Source: Leptospira congkakensis (GTDB lineage Bacteria; Spirochaetota; Leptospiria; Leptospirales; Leptospiraceae). Taken from it: a stretch of 64,000 nucleotides of DNA. The notes under the pieces are model-generated. The model was not told the origin of the DNA and did no database searches. It saw nothing but the letters and a program-made list of their open reading frames with translations. The position numbers and the translations under genes were made by a program. Positions 30,220 through 40,500 of this stretch are shown piece after piece. Position 1 is the stretch's first letter. Each line of letters starts with the position of its first letter. The stretch covers positions 434,001 to 498,000 of the forward strand of contig NZ_RQGQ01000004.1 in the NCBI RefSeq assembly GCF_004770265.1, in the 5' to 3' direction.

Positions 30220-30283
30220 ATATTAGTCATTTTATTGCAAAAAAATTTGTTTCAAATTTAAAATTCTCACTGAACTAAAATCC

Positions 30284-30301
30284 AATGGGTTGACACCCAT
30301 T
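30284..30301 (+). promoter_or_regulatory. Short inverted repeat upstream of the SulP-carbonic anhydrase gene
   Basis: AATGGGT (30284-30290), four bases, then ACCCATT (30295-30301): a perfect 7-bp dyad 30 nt before the start at 30331. It contains TTGACA, so it could overlap a -35 element. No Shine-Dalgarno is visible before the ATG. Function is unproven; it could be an operator or a leader hairpin. Confidence 0.35.
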
Positions 30302-30330
30302 AAATGGAATTTTAACCTTCCTAGACCATT

Positions 30331-32496
30331 ATGTTTTCCAAACTCAAAAATGATCTTCCCGCAGGCCTAGTTGTCTTTTTAGTCGCACTTCCTCTCTGTT
30401 TGGGGGTGGCTTTAGCCAGTGGGGCACCGTTACTTTCGGGGGTAATCTCGGGAGTGATCGGTGGGGTAATTGTTGGAATTCTCAGTCATTCGAATACTAG
30501 CGTTAGTGGTCCTGCTGCCGGTCTTGTTACTTTAGTATTAGCTTCCATTGCTGGACTTGGGGATTACCGAACCTTTCTCCTTGCTGTTTTTCTTGCGGGG
30601 TTCATTCAAATCGCAATCGGATTTTTACGCGGTGGATTTATCGCTAATTACATTCCTTCCAACGTAATCCAGGGTTTACTCGCATCCATAGGAATCATCC
30701 TTATCCTCAAACAAATTCCCCATGCAGTAGGATTTGATGTGGATCCAGAAGAGGACTTTATCTTTTTCCAAAAAGATGGTGAGAACACTTTCTCCGAACT
30801 TTTTAATATTATAAACTTTTTCTCATGGGGTGCCGTCACCATTGCCATATCTTCTCTTATTTTAATGATTGGTTATGACAAAACGAAATGGAAACCTTTA
30901 AAGTTTTTACCATCACCAGTGCTAGTCATCCTTTTGGGAGTATTTCTCAACGGTATTTTTCAAAGCTTTTTTCCAGAGTTCTATCTCACCGAAAAACATT
31001 TAGTATCCATTCCCAATATCAAAAACTGGGAATCTGTTTTTTTCTTTCCTAATTTTCCAGCAATTACGCAAACCAAAGTTTGGTACTATGCCTTTACCAT
31101 TGCAGCATTTGCAACTTTAGAAACTCTATTAAATTTAGATGCAGTAGAAAGAATTGATCCCCACAAAAGACTAGCTTCGCCAAACAGAGAACTGGTGGCA
31201 CAAGGAGTAGGGAATTCTATATCTGGTTTGATTGGTGGTTTACCGATTACTTCTGTGATTGTCAGAAGTTCCGTAAATATTTATGCGGGAGCGGAATCTA
31301 AATTATCCACTATCTTTCATGGAATTCTATTATCTATCAGCGTAGTATTTTTTGGATCATTTTTAAATCTAATCCCTTTGTCCTCACTTGCAGTGATTTT
31401 GATTGTCACTGGTTTTAAACTCACAAATATCAACCTTTACAGATCCATTTATAAAAAAGGTTTTTATCAATTTTTACCTTTTATCGCGACTATCATAGCA
31501 ATCATTTTCACTGATCTTTTGACGGGAGTTCTGATTGGACTATCCATTAGTTTTATTTTTATTCTTAAAAATAACTATAAAAACCCATTTTCAGTAGAAA
31601 CAGAAACATTAAACATAGGCGAAACCATTCGTATCGAATTACCAAACCAGGTTTCATTTTTAAACAAAGCATCTATCAAAGACACTCTCTGGGCCTTACC
31701 TGAAAATTCCAAATTGATTGTGGATGCATCTAACTGTAATTTCATCGACCATGATATCTTAGAAGTATTGGAAGAATTCAAAACCGTTGTGTCCGTCGAA
31801 AAAAAGATCCAATTAAACTTGATTGGGTTAAAAGATTCTTATGAACTCAGTGACCAGGTTCAGTTTGTCAATATCTTAGATAAAGATGCCCAACAAAAAC
31901 TAACACCAGATGAAATTTTGGATTTTCTAAAACGTGGAAATGAAAGGTTTGTTAAGGGAAAATGGTCTGAAAAATATTTCAAACACCAGGTAAATGCTAC
32001 TGCCTTTGGTCAAAATCCGATCGCCGTGGTTTTATCTTGTATAGACTCCAGAACAAGTCCTGAGATTATTTTTGATGCAGGCCTTGGTGATATCATTTCC
32101 ATTCGAATTGCCGGGAATATCGTCAATGACGACATTCTGGGAAGTTTAGAATTGTCTTGTGCCAAAATTGGAACCAAACTCATCGTAGTGCTGGGTCATT
32201 CCAATTGCGGTGCCGTTTCTAGCGCTCTTTATGCACTCCGCGAAGGTAATATTGCGAATATCACAAACAAAATTCAAAAAGCAATCGATGAATCAGAAAA
32301 AATCATCCATCCCATCCAAAAGGAAAATGAACATATTTTCAATCATGTAGTAAAAGCAAATGTGAAAAATTCAATTGGGGAAATTTTAACTCACAGCGCA
32401 TTCCTTTCAGAAAAAGTGAATTCAAAAGAGATTCGAATTGTCTCTGGTTTTTATGATACTTCTTCAGGCGAAGTACAGTTTTTTGATACAATCTAA
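30331..32496 (+). CDS. SulP anion transporter fused to STAS and beta-carbonic anhydrase
   Basis: 721-aa three-part protein. Residues 1-410 are a SulP/SLC26 transporter (LPLCLGVALASGAPLLSG, SVSGPAAGL, the 14-segment pattern). Residues about 425-515 are a STAS domain (KLIVDASNCNFIDHDILEVL). Residues about 530-721 are a beta-carbonic anhydrase with zinc ligands C570, H623, C626 and the catalytic dyad D572/R574 (SCIDSRTSP, GHSNCG), all intact. The fusion would convert CO2 to bicarbonate beside a bicarbonate or anion channel. SulP-carbonic anhydrase fusions are known; which anion moves here is inferred. No neighbour explains it further. Confidence 0.92.
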   Translation: MFSKLKNDLPAGLVVFLVALPLCLGVALASGAPLLSGVISGVIGGVIVGILSHSNTSVSGPAAGLVTLVLASIAGLGDYRTFLLAVFLAGFIQIAIGFLRGGFIANYIPSNVIQGLLASIGIILILKQIPHAVGFDVDPEEDFIFFQKDGENTFSELFNIINFFSWGAVTIAISSLILMIGYDKTKWKPLKFLPSPVLVILLGVFLNGIFQSFFPEFYLTEKHLVSIPNIKNWESVFFFPNFPAITQTKVWYYAFTIAAFATLETLLNLDAVERIDPHKRLASPNRELVAQGVGNSISGLIGGLPITSVIVRSSVNIYAGAESKLSTIFHGILLSISVVFFGSFLNLIPLSSLAVILIVTGFKLTNINLYRSIYKKGFYQFLPFIATIIAIIFTDLLTGVLIGLSISFIFILKNNYKNPFSVETETLNIGETIRIELPNQVSFLNKASIKDTLWALPENSKLIVDASNCNFIDHDILEVLEEFKTVVSVEKKIQLNLIGLKDSYELSDQVQFVNILDKDAQQKLTPDEILDFLKRGNERFVKGKWSEKYFKHQVNATAFGQNPIAVVLSCIDSRTSPEIIFDAGLGDIISIRIAGNIVNDDILGSLELSCAKIGTKLIVVLGHSNCGAVSSALYALREGNIANITNKIQKAIDESEKIIHPIQKENEHIFNHVVKANVKNSIGEILTHSAFLSEKVNSKEIRIVSGFYDTSSGEVQFFDTI

Positions 32497-32567
32497 GAAT
32501 GATGTAGTCAAATTACGATAAAGAAAAAAGAATTTAACATCCAGAAAAGTTCGAAAACCAATTCAAA

Positions 32568-32603
32568 CCCAGACAAGGAATCAAAACATTCCAATTGTCT
32601 GGG
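32568..32603. terminator. Long hairpin between convergent genes
   Basis: CCCAGACAA-GGAAT (32568-32581) pairs with ATTCC-TTGTCTGGG (32588-32603) with two bulged A residues and a 6-nt loop, giving a 14-bp stem. It lies between the SulP fusion and doxX, which converge, so it probably ends both transcripts. A clear T-run is missing on the plus strand. Confidence 0.65.
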
Positions 32604-32623
32604 ATATGAATTAATTACAAAAT

Positions 32624-33007
32624 TTATTTGTAAACAGCAACAAACAGTGGTTTGTATGCATTACGATTCACGTAGGCAATAAACGCATTGGCAACCACTA
32701 CAAAAATTCCAACAGGAATTCCTTCCGGTGCAATAGTTAGGTGAACAAGTAAAATATTGATGGCTACTGGAGCAATGACAACGGCAGCTAAAGGAACAAA
32801 CTTGCCCGAAATAAAGGCAATCGCCACAACAAGTTCTGTTACTTTAATCAATGTCATTAAATAACCAGAAGCTTTGATTCCGTCATTAAATACCTTTAAA
32901 TCTCCGGTAGTTTCTGGCTGCGGAACCAAGTTAAAGAGAACTACGACCGAAGAAAACAAGAATAATGCACCAAGCAAAACCCTAACAATTAAATAAGCAA
33001 TTTTCAT
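32624..33007 (-). CDS. DoxX-family membrane protein
   Basis: 127 aa with four predicted membrane helices. The pattern RVLLGALFLFSSVVVLF at the start, then GYLMTLIKVTELVVAIAFISGKFVPLAAVVIAPVAINIL, fits the DoxX/DoxD-like small membrane family. Physiological role is unknown; some relatives act in oxidative stress. It is single and divergent from the lipoprotein at 33222, with 214 nt between. Confidence 0.78.
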   Translation of the reverse strand: MKIAYLIVRVLLGALFLFSSVVVLFNLVPQPETTGDLKVFNDGIKASGYLMTLIKVTELVVAIAFISGKFVPLAAVVIAPVAINILLVHLTIAPEGIPVGIFVVVANAFIAYVNRNAYKPLFVAVYK

Positions 33008-33221
33008 ACCATTTTCCTTTAGATGACTGTATTTCTAATCTAGGTTTTACTAGAACCATCCTAGATTTGGAGAAGTATGAACCAAAGAAATAGAAAGTCA
33101 TCTCGTTTTCTAGAAACTGCCTAAATCCCCACAAAAGCAAAATTAAACAAAATTAGGGATTTTACCGCGTCCATTTGCAATAAACTCGTTGTTTGGTGGC
33201 ATTATTAAGTAGGCCATACTT

Positions 33222-33809
33222 ATGAAATTTAGATTTGTATCAATCCTTAGTTTTGTTATTTTGATCTCAAACTGTTTGGCCACGCACCAAACGGATTCAT
33301 CCGAAATCGAAAGACCAGAAAAATCACTACAACTTCAATATGCAGAAGAACTGGAAACCAAAGTACTAAAAGTGGGACCCGCACAAGAAATCACCATCGG
33401 ACAATTAGCACTCAAATCCTTTTCAAATACAAGTTCTCGTCTATTTTCCATCAACTCGGTTTCTCCACTCAAAACAAATGATCCAATTGAACCAGGTGCC
33501 ATCGTTTTAAGGAAAGTTCAGGTGGACCGGTCTTTAGAGTTTGAAGAAGGAACAACGAAGTTTCATCATGCAACCTTTGCATCCATTGTTGAATTTCTGG
33601 TCGTCAGTCCAACTGGGGAACAAAAACGAATTCTAGGACATTCGGAACAAATCACATCTCGCACCATTCCATTTAGTGCAGAAGATACGGAATCAAAAGA
33701 CAAAATCGCAACAAGCATCCAATCGGCAATCGAAGAAGGACTCAGCCAAATCATTTCACTTAAGGATTTCCGTTTACTATACAAAAGCCAGAATATGTTT
33801 CAAAGGTAA
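33222..33809 (+). CDS. Putative lipoprotein of unknown function
   Basis: 195 aa. The signal peptide ends VILISNCLATHQ, with Cys at the lipobox position. The mature domain (about 25-195) begins with polar and charged residues (ETKVLKVGPAQEITIGQL) and looks beta-rich. No motif recognised. The next 264 nt (33810-34073) carry no gene I can support. Confidence 0.65.
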   Translation: MKFRFVSILSFVILISNCLATHQTDSSEIERPEKSLQLQYAEELETKVLKVGPAQEITIGQLALKSFSNTSSRLFSINSVSPLKTNDPIEPGAIVLRKVQVDRSLEFEEGTTKFHHATFASIVEFLVVSPTGEQKRILGHSEQITSRTIPFSAEDTESKDKIATSIQSAIEEGLSQIISLKDFRLLYKSQNMFQR

Positions 33810-34073
33810 TTGACTTATCCCATCCTAGTCGATGAGTAAGAAATCCATCTTTACCATAACAAAACTGTAAAGGATGTACGATTACACTCAAAAAACGCGC
33901 ATCCGTAATGAGACATAATACTAATTATGGGAAGTTGCATATTGGATCAGTTACAGAAAAAACCTGGTTTGCCTTTCTCCTTTTATTAAGAGAAATTAGG
34001 ACAATACTTTTTTACCACTATTTGATATCTATATTTAAAGATATTCTTTTCAGAACTAAAAGAAACACATATT

Positions 34074-34484
34074 GTGAATAAAAACAAAAAGATCAGCACT
34101 GTAACCTTAGTATCACTTATTACGCTAATCCCAGATTTTGTTTTATACTCATATATCGGATTATCACATTATTTTTTTGACCAACTTTTAAAAAATGAAT
34201 TTTATGAAATCTTATTTGGATATGTTTATTTATTCAAAATGGGAATTCCATTTTATATTGCCTTAACGTTAGGTCAATTTTTTGGAAGTGGGAACATTGC
34301 GAGCATAATATGTTATACTCTCAGGATATTAGTTGCTTTAGAAACGGGGTTCGTTGCATTTTATTTTAAAAAGGATAAACCGATTTCTCTTTCAACTTTA
34401 TATTCTCTGATTATTAATTATCTATTATCTATAATATTTATAATTTTAACATTTTTAAATTTTAATTTTGGTCCCCCCGATTAA
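34074..34484 (+). CDS. Small AT-rich membrane protein
   Basis: 136 aa, with four hydrophobic segments (TVTLVSLITLIPDFVLYSYI, EILFGYVYLFKMGIPFYIALTL, IICYTLRILVALETGFVAFYF, LYSLIINYLLSIIFIILTFL). The start is GTG at 34074 without a clear Shine-Dalgarno. No family recognised. Base composition is visibly more AT-rich than the neighbours, and gene-poor stretches lie on both sides, so this may be acquired or decaying DNA. It could also be a chance ORF. Confidence 0.45.
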   Translation: MNKNKKISTVTLVSLITLIPDFVLYSYIGLSHYFFDQLLKNEFYEILFGYVYLFKMGIPFYIALTLGQFFGSGNIASIICYTLRILVALETGFVAFYFKKDKPISLSTLYSLIINYLLSIIFIILTFLNFNFGPPD

Positions 34485-34796
34485 TGATTAGAGATTTTTC
34501 ATCTGATAGCAAGCGTACTTTCACTTGATTTTATTGCCTTTTTTTAAAATATTTTCCGAGAATTACGCCTAACAACCCTTAGTTAAATACCCCCTGAACC
34601 AACCTACCCGTTGTTCAGCGACTGATTTTCTAGAATCAGTATGATTCCAATTATAAATTTACTTTTACCTTTTTTATCACATTTATGTTTTTTTTATTGC
34701 AAACGTTTTTTAATCCGATGTCATTCTCTCCATTGAGGGAATTCGGAACAATGTTCTTAATAGAAAGTTTCTAGAATTTCAAGAATGAGGAAACAT
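34485..34796. other. Gene-poor AT-rich intergenic region with an inverted repeat
   Basis: 312 nt without an ORF I can support. It contains ACTGATT (34621-34627) / AATCAGT (34634-34640) around TTCTAG, a perfect 7-bp dyad, and close to the flavoprotein start a GAACA-A-TGTTC dyad (34746-34756). The first could be a terminator or operator; neither can be assigned. Confidence 0.4.
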
Positions 34797-36263
34797 ATGA
34801 CAACAGCAATACTTAGAAATCCTTCCGTTGTGGTGATTGGTGCTGGAATGACCGGTATCCTTCTTGCCATTGAATTGGAAAAAGCAGGGATCACAGACAT
34901 TACAATACTCGAGAAAAAAAATGATCTTGGTGGGACTTGGAGAGAGAACACTTACCCTGGTGTTGCCTGTGATATCCCCGCTCATATGTACACATATAGT
35001 TTTGAGCCAAACCCAGAGTGGAGCAATCGTTTTGCCCATGGAAATGAAATTCAAGCCTACTTCAAACATGTGAGTGAAAAATATAAGGTCACTCCCAAAA
35101 TCCATTTCAATGAAGCTGTTTCAGAAGCATCATATAACAATGGAAAGTGGACAACCAAAACCAACCAAGGAAAAACATACGTATCTGATTTTCTAATTTC
35201 TGCAACTGGGATTTTGCACCACCCTGCTCGCCCCAACATTCCGGGACTAGATTCCTTTCAAGGAAATTGTTTTCATACTGCCGAATGGGATCATTCGATT
35301 GATTTAAAAGGAAAACGAATTGGAATCATTGGAACTGGTTCCACTGCAGCACAGGTCATCCCAGAGATGATCAAACTGGGAAAAAAAGTTTCTGTATTCC
35401 AAAGGACACCACAGTGGATTGTAAAGGTTCCCGATACCAATTATACTGAAAAGGACAAAGAACGTTGGAGAAAAGACAATCACATTCTCAAACGATTTCA
35501 TAAGTGGTATACCTTTGCCGTAGAACAAACATTTTCAAAAGCTGTAATTGGTAAAAAACTCCCCCATATGCTCATGAGTTTTCTTTGCAAACGTAACTTA
35601 CGTAATTCGGTGAAAGATCCAGTCCTTCGCGCTAAACTAACACCTAACTATAGAGTAGGATGCAAACGTGTGATTGTAAATGGAACCTTTTACGAAGCCA
35701 TCCAAAAACCAAATGCTGATTTGGTCACAGAAGGAATTCAAAAAATCACTGAAAAAGGAGTGGTTACCAATGATGGAAAACTACATGAACTTGATGTTCT
35801 CATCCTTGCTACCGGATTTCACCCTTTTAACTTTATGCGCCCAATGAACCTAACAGGAAAAGATGGGGTTTCCATTGAAACTGTCTGGAAGAAAAAAGTG
35901 CAAGCCTATCGTTCCCTATTCATCCCGCATTTTCCAAACTTTGTGCTCATGCTCGGTCCAAACACTCCGATTGGAAACTTTTCTGTCATCGCAATGAGTG
36001 AAGTACAAACCAAGTATGTTCTGAAAATCATCAAGGATTGGAGAAATCGTAAATTTGATGCGATTGAAACCACAGAAGATGCTTTAAAACGATTTGCCGC
36101 TTACCTGAAAGCCGGTATGGGAAATACGGTTTGGCTTGGTGGTTGTCAAAGTTGGTATTTGGATCCAGATGGTGACCCTGCGATGTGGCCTTATACATGG
36201 AGTCGATGGGAAAAAGAAATGAAAACGCCTGACTACAAAGACTTTGTTATGAAATCCTTTTAA
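34797..36263 (+). CDS. FAD/NADPH flavoprotein monooxygenase of the Baeyer-Villiger type
   Basis: 488 aa from the ATG at 34797, chosen because AGGA sits 5-6 nt upstream; an in-frame ATG at 34785 overlaps that site. The FAD fold starts VVVIGAGMTGILLAIELEKAG and the second dinucleotide motif is GIIGTGSTAAQVIPEM. The Baeyer-Villiger fingerprint FxGxxxHTAEWD is present as FQGNCFHTAEWD. Such enzymes insert oxygen next to a ketone; the substrate here is unknown. The C-terminal WP motif region YLDPDGDPAMWPYTW resembles related family members. The gene is followed by an intrinsic terminator. Confidence 0.92.
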   Translation: MTTAILRNPSVVVIGAGMTGILLAIELEKAGITDITILEKKNDLGGTWRENTYPGVACDIPAHMYTYSFEPNPEWSNRFAHGNEIQAYFKHVSEKYKVTPKIHFNEAVSEASYNNGKWTTKTNQGKTYVSDFLISATGILHHPARPNIPGLDSFQGNCFHTAEWDHSIDLKGKRIGIIGTGSTAAQVIPEMIKLGKKVSVFQRTPQWIVKVPDTNYTEKDKERWRKDNHILKRFHKWYTFAVEQTFSKAVIGKKLPHMLMSFLCKRNLRNSVKDPVLRAKLTPNYRVGCKRVIVNGTFYEAIQKPNADLVTEGIQKITEKGVVTNDGKLHELDVLILATGFHPFNFMRPMNLTGKDGVSIETVWKKKVQAYRSLFIPHFPNFVLMLGPNTPIGNFSVIAMSEVQTKYVLKIIKDWRNRKFDAIETTEDALKRFAAYLKAGMGNTVWLGGCQSWYLDPDGDPAMWPYTWSRWEKEMKTPDYKDFVMKSF

Positions 36264-36295
36264 CTAAAATTTCAATTCCTAAACAACATATTTTG

Positions 36296-36326
36296 CCGGT
36301 ATTGGAAATCCATACCGGTTTTTTTT
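36296..36326 (+). terminator. Intrinsic terminator after the flavoprotein gene
   Basis: CCGGTAT (36296-36302) pairs with ATACCGG (36312-36318), with further GG/CC pairing near the loop, and is followed by a run of eight T. Confidence 0.85.
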
Positions 36327-36506
36327 GCAATTTTTTTACAAAACAAATCAATCAAATACAAAAAGATTCGGTTCTTATTTTTTCTTTTTACGCCTCGCAA
36401 TTCAATTCAATCGCGATCATTTAAACTTTAAGCGATCCCGCTCTTCGTTCCAATCTTTGCATTCGCAAAGGATTTCCACTGCGATCGGTGGCATGGAAAA
36501 GTATCC

Positions 36507-37256
36507 TTAATCCAAAATTTGGATTAAAATATTAGGTTTTTTATTACCATCTAACACGGAAACTAAAGTCTCTAAAACTTCTTTGGAAACACCCACACAA
36601 CCGGAAGTTGGTTTGTCCTCATTCCAAACATGAAGAAAGATCATACTTCCCAAACCAGGGATAGCTGGATTTGTATTATGTTCGATGACAAAAAATAATT
36701 CATAAATATAAGAATCCCAAAGAGAAATGGCACCTTTCTCCTTATGTTTGGTCAGTTGGTTATAATTTTTAGACTTAGGATTGTCATTCCAATGGTAGTT
36801 TTTTCGAACTTCAGTGTATTCTAAATTTCTAATTTCTTTTTTACTTTTACCAAGAATCCTTTTGATGGGAAAAATACCTGAAGGAGTGTGTCCATCCCCT
36901 TCTCGTTTCTCAAATCCTTGAATGAGTCCATTTCGTCCCAGACGTACGGGGATTTTTTCGATCACAGAAATCCATTCCCCATCGGATAAGGTGTAAAAAT
37001 CTAAACTTCCAATGGTTTCGCCGGCTCTCGCAGTAACAAAAAGAATCTGTTCTGGATTTTGGATAGGCGATTCTTTCAGTGGATTTCCTTCGCTAGCAAG
37101 AGGCCAGAAGCAAAAAAAGGAGAGGAAAATAAAAAGAACAGCGGTAAATTTGATTTTATGGCACTGAAATTGCTTGGTTTTTAGGGAGAAGCCTAGAAAG
37201 TGGAGAAAGGTTGTTAGGGATTTCGGAGAGTCGATGGATGTAAAACTCTGGGACAA
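36507..37256 (-). CDS. L,D-transpeptidase (YkuD/YafK-like) exported enzyme
   Basis: 249 aa. The catalytic end HVWNEDKPTSGCVGVS carries the conserved histidine-glycine-cysteine pattern of L,D-transpeptidase catalytic (YkuD) domains; upstream, GDGHTPSGIFPI and FFVIEHNTNPAIPGLGSMIFLH match the family. The hydrophobic segment at about 36-52 (FTAVLFIFLSFFCFWPL) acts as signal or anchor, so it should work on peptidoglycan in the periplasm. The start is a TTG at 37256, 9 nt past the tRNA-Asn 3' end, and no Shine-Dalgarno or ATG is visible. The start is therefore uncertain. Confidence 0.85.
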   Translation of the reverse strand: MSQSFTSIDSPKSLTTFLHFLGFSLKTKQFQCHKIKFTAVLFIFLSFFCFWPLASEGNPLKESPIQNPEQILFVTARAGETIGSLDFYTLSDGEWISVIEKIPVRLGRNGLIQGFEKREGDGHTPSGIFPIKRILGKSKKEIRNLEYTEVRKNYHWNDNPKSKNYNQLTKHKEKGAISLWDSYIYELFFVIEHNTNPAIPGLGSMIFLHVWNEDKPTSGCVGVSKEVLETLVSVLDGNKKPNILIQILD

Positions 37257-37264
37257 TTCGATCT

Positions 37265-37338
<74 letters not shown>

Positions 37339-37560
37339 ATCTCGAATCTGTGACCATGCTACGTAGGAAGGTCGCTAGGTCAACGAAAAAAAATATTAAG
37401 AGCCAACAGAAATTTTGCAAAAATTCTAAAAATTCAGGAGACCAAAGCTTAAAAAATGGATGTTTCCAACTAAAGACACCTTCATTGTGACATAATCCTC
37501 TCCGCTCCTGGTAGGGGAAAAAAAATAGAAATTGTATATGTTGTTGTAGATGGGGTCTGC

Positions 37561-40500
37561 ATGAAAATTGAGAGGCATTTTACCAAAGGGAATAAGGGTC
37601 TTTACCCGAATTTAACTTGGGTCCGTAAGGATTCTAAAATTACGAATACTGACGGGTCAGTTGTATTTGAGGCCAACGGAGTGGAAGTTCCGGATTTTTG
37701 GTCACAGGTAGCAACGGATATCCTCGCGCAGAAATACTTTCGCCGGAAAGGTGTTCCCAAATATTTAAAGAAAGTGGCGGAAAAAGGAATTCCGGAATGG
37801 TTACAACGTTCGGTTCCGGATGATGAAAAACTTTCCGCTCTCAATCCTGAAGACAGATTTGTTGGAGAATCGGATTCCAAACAAGTATTCCAACGCCTTG
37901 CGGGATGTTGGACGTATTGGGGTTATAAATACGGATATTTTACTGATGAAGACAGTGCCCGTGTTTTCTATGAAGAAGTTATTTTTATGCTCGCAAGCCA
38001 AATGGCTGCACCCAATTCCCCACAGTGGTTCAATACAGGACTCCACTGGGCCTATGGAATTGATGGAAAGTCACAAGGACATTACTATGTAGATCCTAAG
38101 TCTGGGAAACTTGTAAGATCAGCCTCTTCTTACGAACACCCACAACCCCATGCTTGTTTCATCCAATCTGTGGATGATGACTTAGTCAATGAAGGGGGAA
38201 TCATGGACCTTTGGGTTCGTGAAGCTCGTCTTTTCAAATACGGTTCAGGAACAGGAACAAATTTCTCCAATCTACGTGCAGCCAATGAATCTCTTTCTGG
38301 TGGTGGAAAAAGTTCTGGGCTTATGTCCTTTCTTAAAATTGGAGATAGAGCCGCAGGAGCCATCAAATCGGGAGGAACCACTCGTCGTGCAGCGAAGATG
38401 GTTTGTCTTGATATGGACCACCCAGACATCGAAGAGTTCATCGATTGGAAAGTGCAAGAAGAGAAAAAAGTGGCTTCCCTTGTTACGGGATCCATTCTCA
38501 ACAACCGCCTTCTCAATGATATTATGAGTGCTTGTTCTTCCGCCAAACAAACACTTGGTGAAGAAGCAGCTTACGACCCAGCTGCCAATTTAGATCTGAA
38601 AAAAGCGATCCAAAAAGCAAGGAAAGCATTTGTTCCAGACAATTACATCAAACGAGTCATCGACCTTTCCAAACAAGGTTACAAAGACCTACTCTTTGAA
38701 GAATTAACTACCGACTGGCAATCAGAAGCTTACAACACAGTTTCAGGACAAAATTCCAATAACTCCGTGCGAATCACAAATGAGTTTATGGAAGCTGTGG
38801 AAAAAGATCTCCCTTTCCATCTTTACAATAGAACCGAAAGAGAAAAAGCAAAGGCTGGGAACAGAGAAGCAAAACCTGCAAAAACACTTCGGGCTCGTGA
38901 TCTCTGGGAAAGAATTGCGAATGCTGCATGGAACTCTGCAGATCCAGGAACACAATACCATAGCACCATTAATGAATGGCATACTTGTCCAGAAGACGGT
39001 GCCATCAATGCATCGAACCCATGTTCAGAGTATATGTTCCTCGACAATACTGCCTGTAACTTGGCTTCTGCAAACCTTGTAAAATTTTTAAAAGAAGATG
39101 GGTCTTTTGATGTAGAAGGATACCGTTACTTAAACAAAGTTTGGACCATTATCTTAGAAGTATCTGTCCTTATGGCGCAGTTCCCTTCCAAAGAAATTGC
39201 GGAACTATCTTACAAGTTTAGAACACTCGGACTCGGATACGCAAACCTTGGTTCACTTCTTATGGTCATGGGAATTCCTTATGATTCACAAGAAGCGATG
39301 GCTGTGACTGGTGCGATTTCTTCCATCATGCATATGACTTCTTATGCAACCTCAGCAGAGATGGCAAAAGAACTCGGACCATTTGCCGGATACGAAAAAA
39401 ACAAAAACCACATGCTTCGTGTGATTCGTAACCATAGACGTGCCGCTTACAATGCACCGAAAGAAGAATACGAAGGCCTTACCATCACTCCAGTAGGAAT
39501 CAATCCGTCTTTTCTTCCTTCTTACCTTTTGGAAGCTGCAAAAGAAGATTCAGACAGAGCCTTGGAACTTGGTGAATTGTATGGGTACCGCAACGCACAG
39601 GTGACTGTGATTGCGCCAACAGGAACCATTGGTCTAGTGATGGACTGTGACACTACAGGAATTGAACCAGACTTTGCTCTAGTGAAATACAAAAAATTAG
39701 CTGGTGGTGGATATTTCAAAATCATCAACCAATCAGTTCCAGTAGCACTTAAAAAACTTGGGTATAGCCAAGCAGAACAAGATGCCATTGTAAACTACTG
39801 TAAAGGCCATGCTACTTTTAACGGAGCACCTGGAGTCAACACTGCTCGTTTGAAAGAAAAAGGTTTTACAGAAGATGTATTGGAAAAACTCGAAAAACAA
39901 CTTCCATTTGTTTTTGATATTCAATTTGCATTCAACAAATTCACGCTAGGTGAAGATTTCCTATCTAAAACCTTAGGAATCGATGCAAATGTTTATAACT
40001 CTATGAGTTTTAACCTTCTAGAGACACTCGGTTTTTCTGCAGATGAAATTTCTCAAGCAAATGATTATGTTTGTGGAACCATGACCATCGAAAACGCTCC
40101 TTTCATCAAAGAGAAGGATCTAGCTGTTTTTGATTGTGCAAACAAATGTGGAAAATACGGAAAACGTTTCTTATCTTATCAATCACATATCCGAATTATG
40201 GCTGCGGCACAACCATTCATTTCGGGTGCGATCTCCAAAACGATCAACCTTCCCGAGGAGGCAACCATCGAGGATGTGAAAAATGCATACCTCATGTCTT
40301 GGAAAGTGATGATCAAAGCAAACGCTCTTTACCGTGATGGATCTAAACTTTCACAACCACTTAACTCCGTATTCCAGTTGTTAAGTGCTGTGGGAGAGGA
40401 AGAGGAAGAACTTCAAACTTCTTCTGCTCCAAAAACGGTTACAGAAGTTGCAGAAAAACTTGTTTATAAATACATTGCGGAAAGAAGAAAACTTCCACAC

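Noticed and set aside
33810..34073. Possible small RNA or gene in the 264-nt gap before the AT-rich membrane ORF
   Set aside because: No terminator-like hairpin with T-run, no conserved RNA motif and no convincing ORF.
34746..34756. GAACA-A-TGTTC dyad as a LexA or TetR operator
   Set aside because: Arms are only 5 bp, the spacing fits no known Leptospira regulator and no regulator gene is adjacent.
36327..36506. Short ORF and AT-rich stretch between the flavoprotein terminator and the L,D-transpeptidase
   Set aside because: No start signal, no family signature, no repeat structure; reported as empty intergenic DNA.
37339..37560. B12 riboswitch or NrdR box before nrdJ
   Set aside because: No B12-box sequence or paired stems fit, and no clear pair of NrdR boxes was seen; the only structure is generic AT-rich leader.
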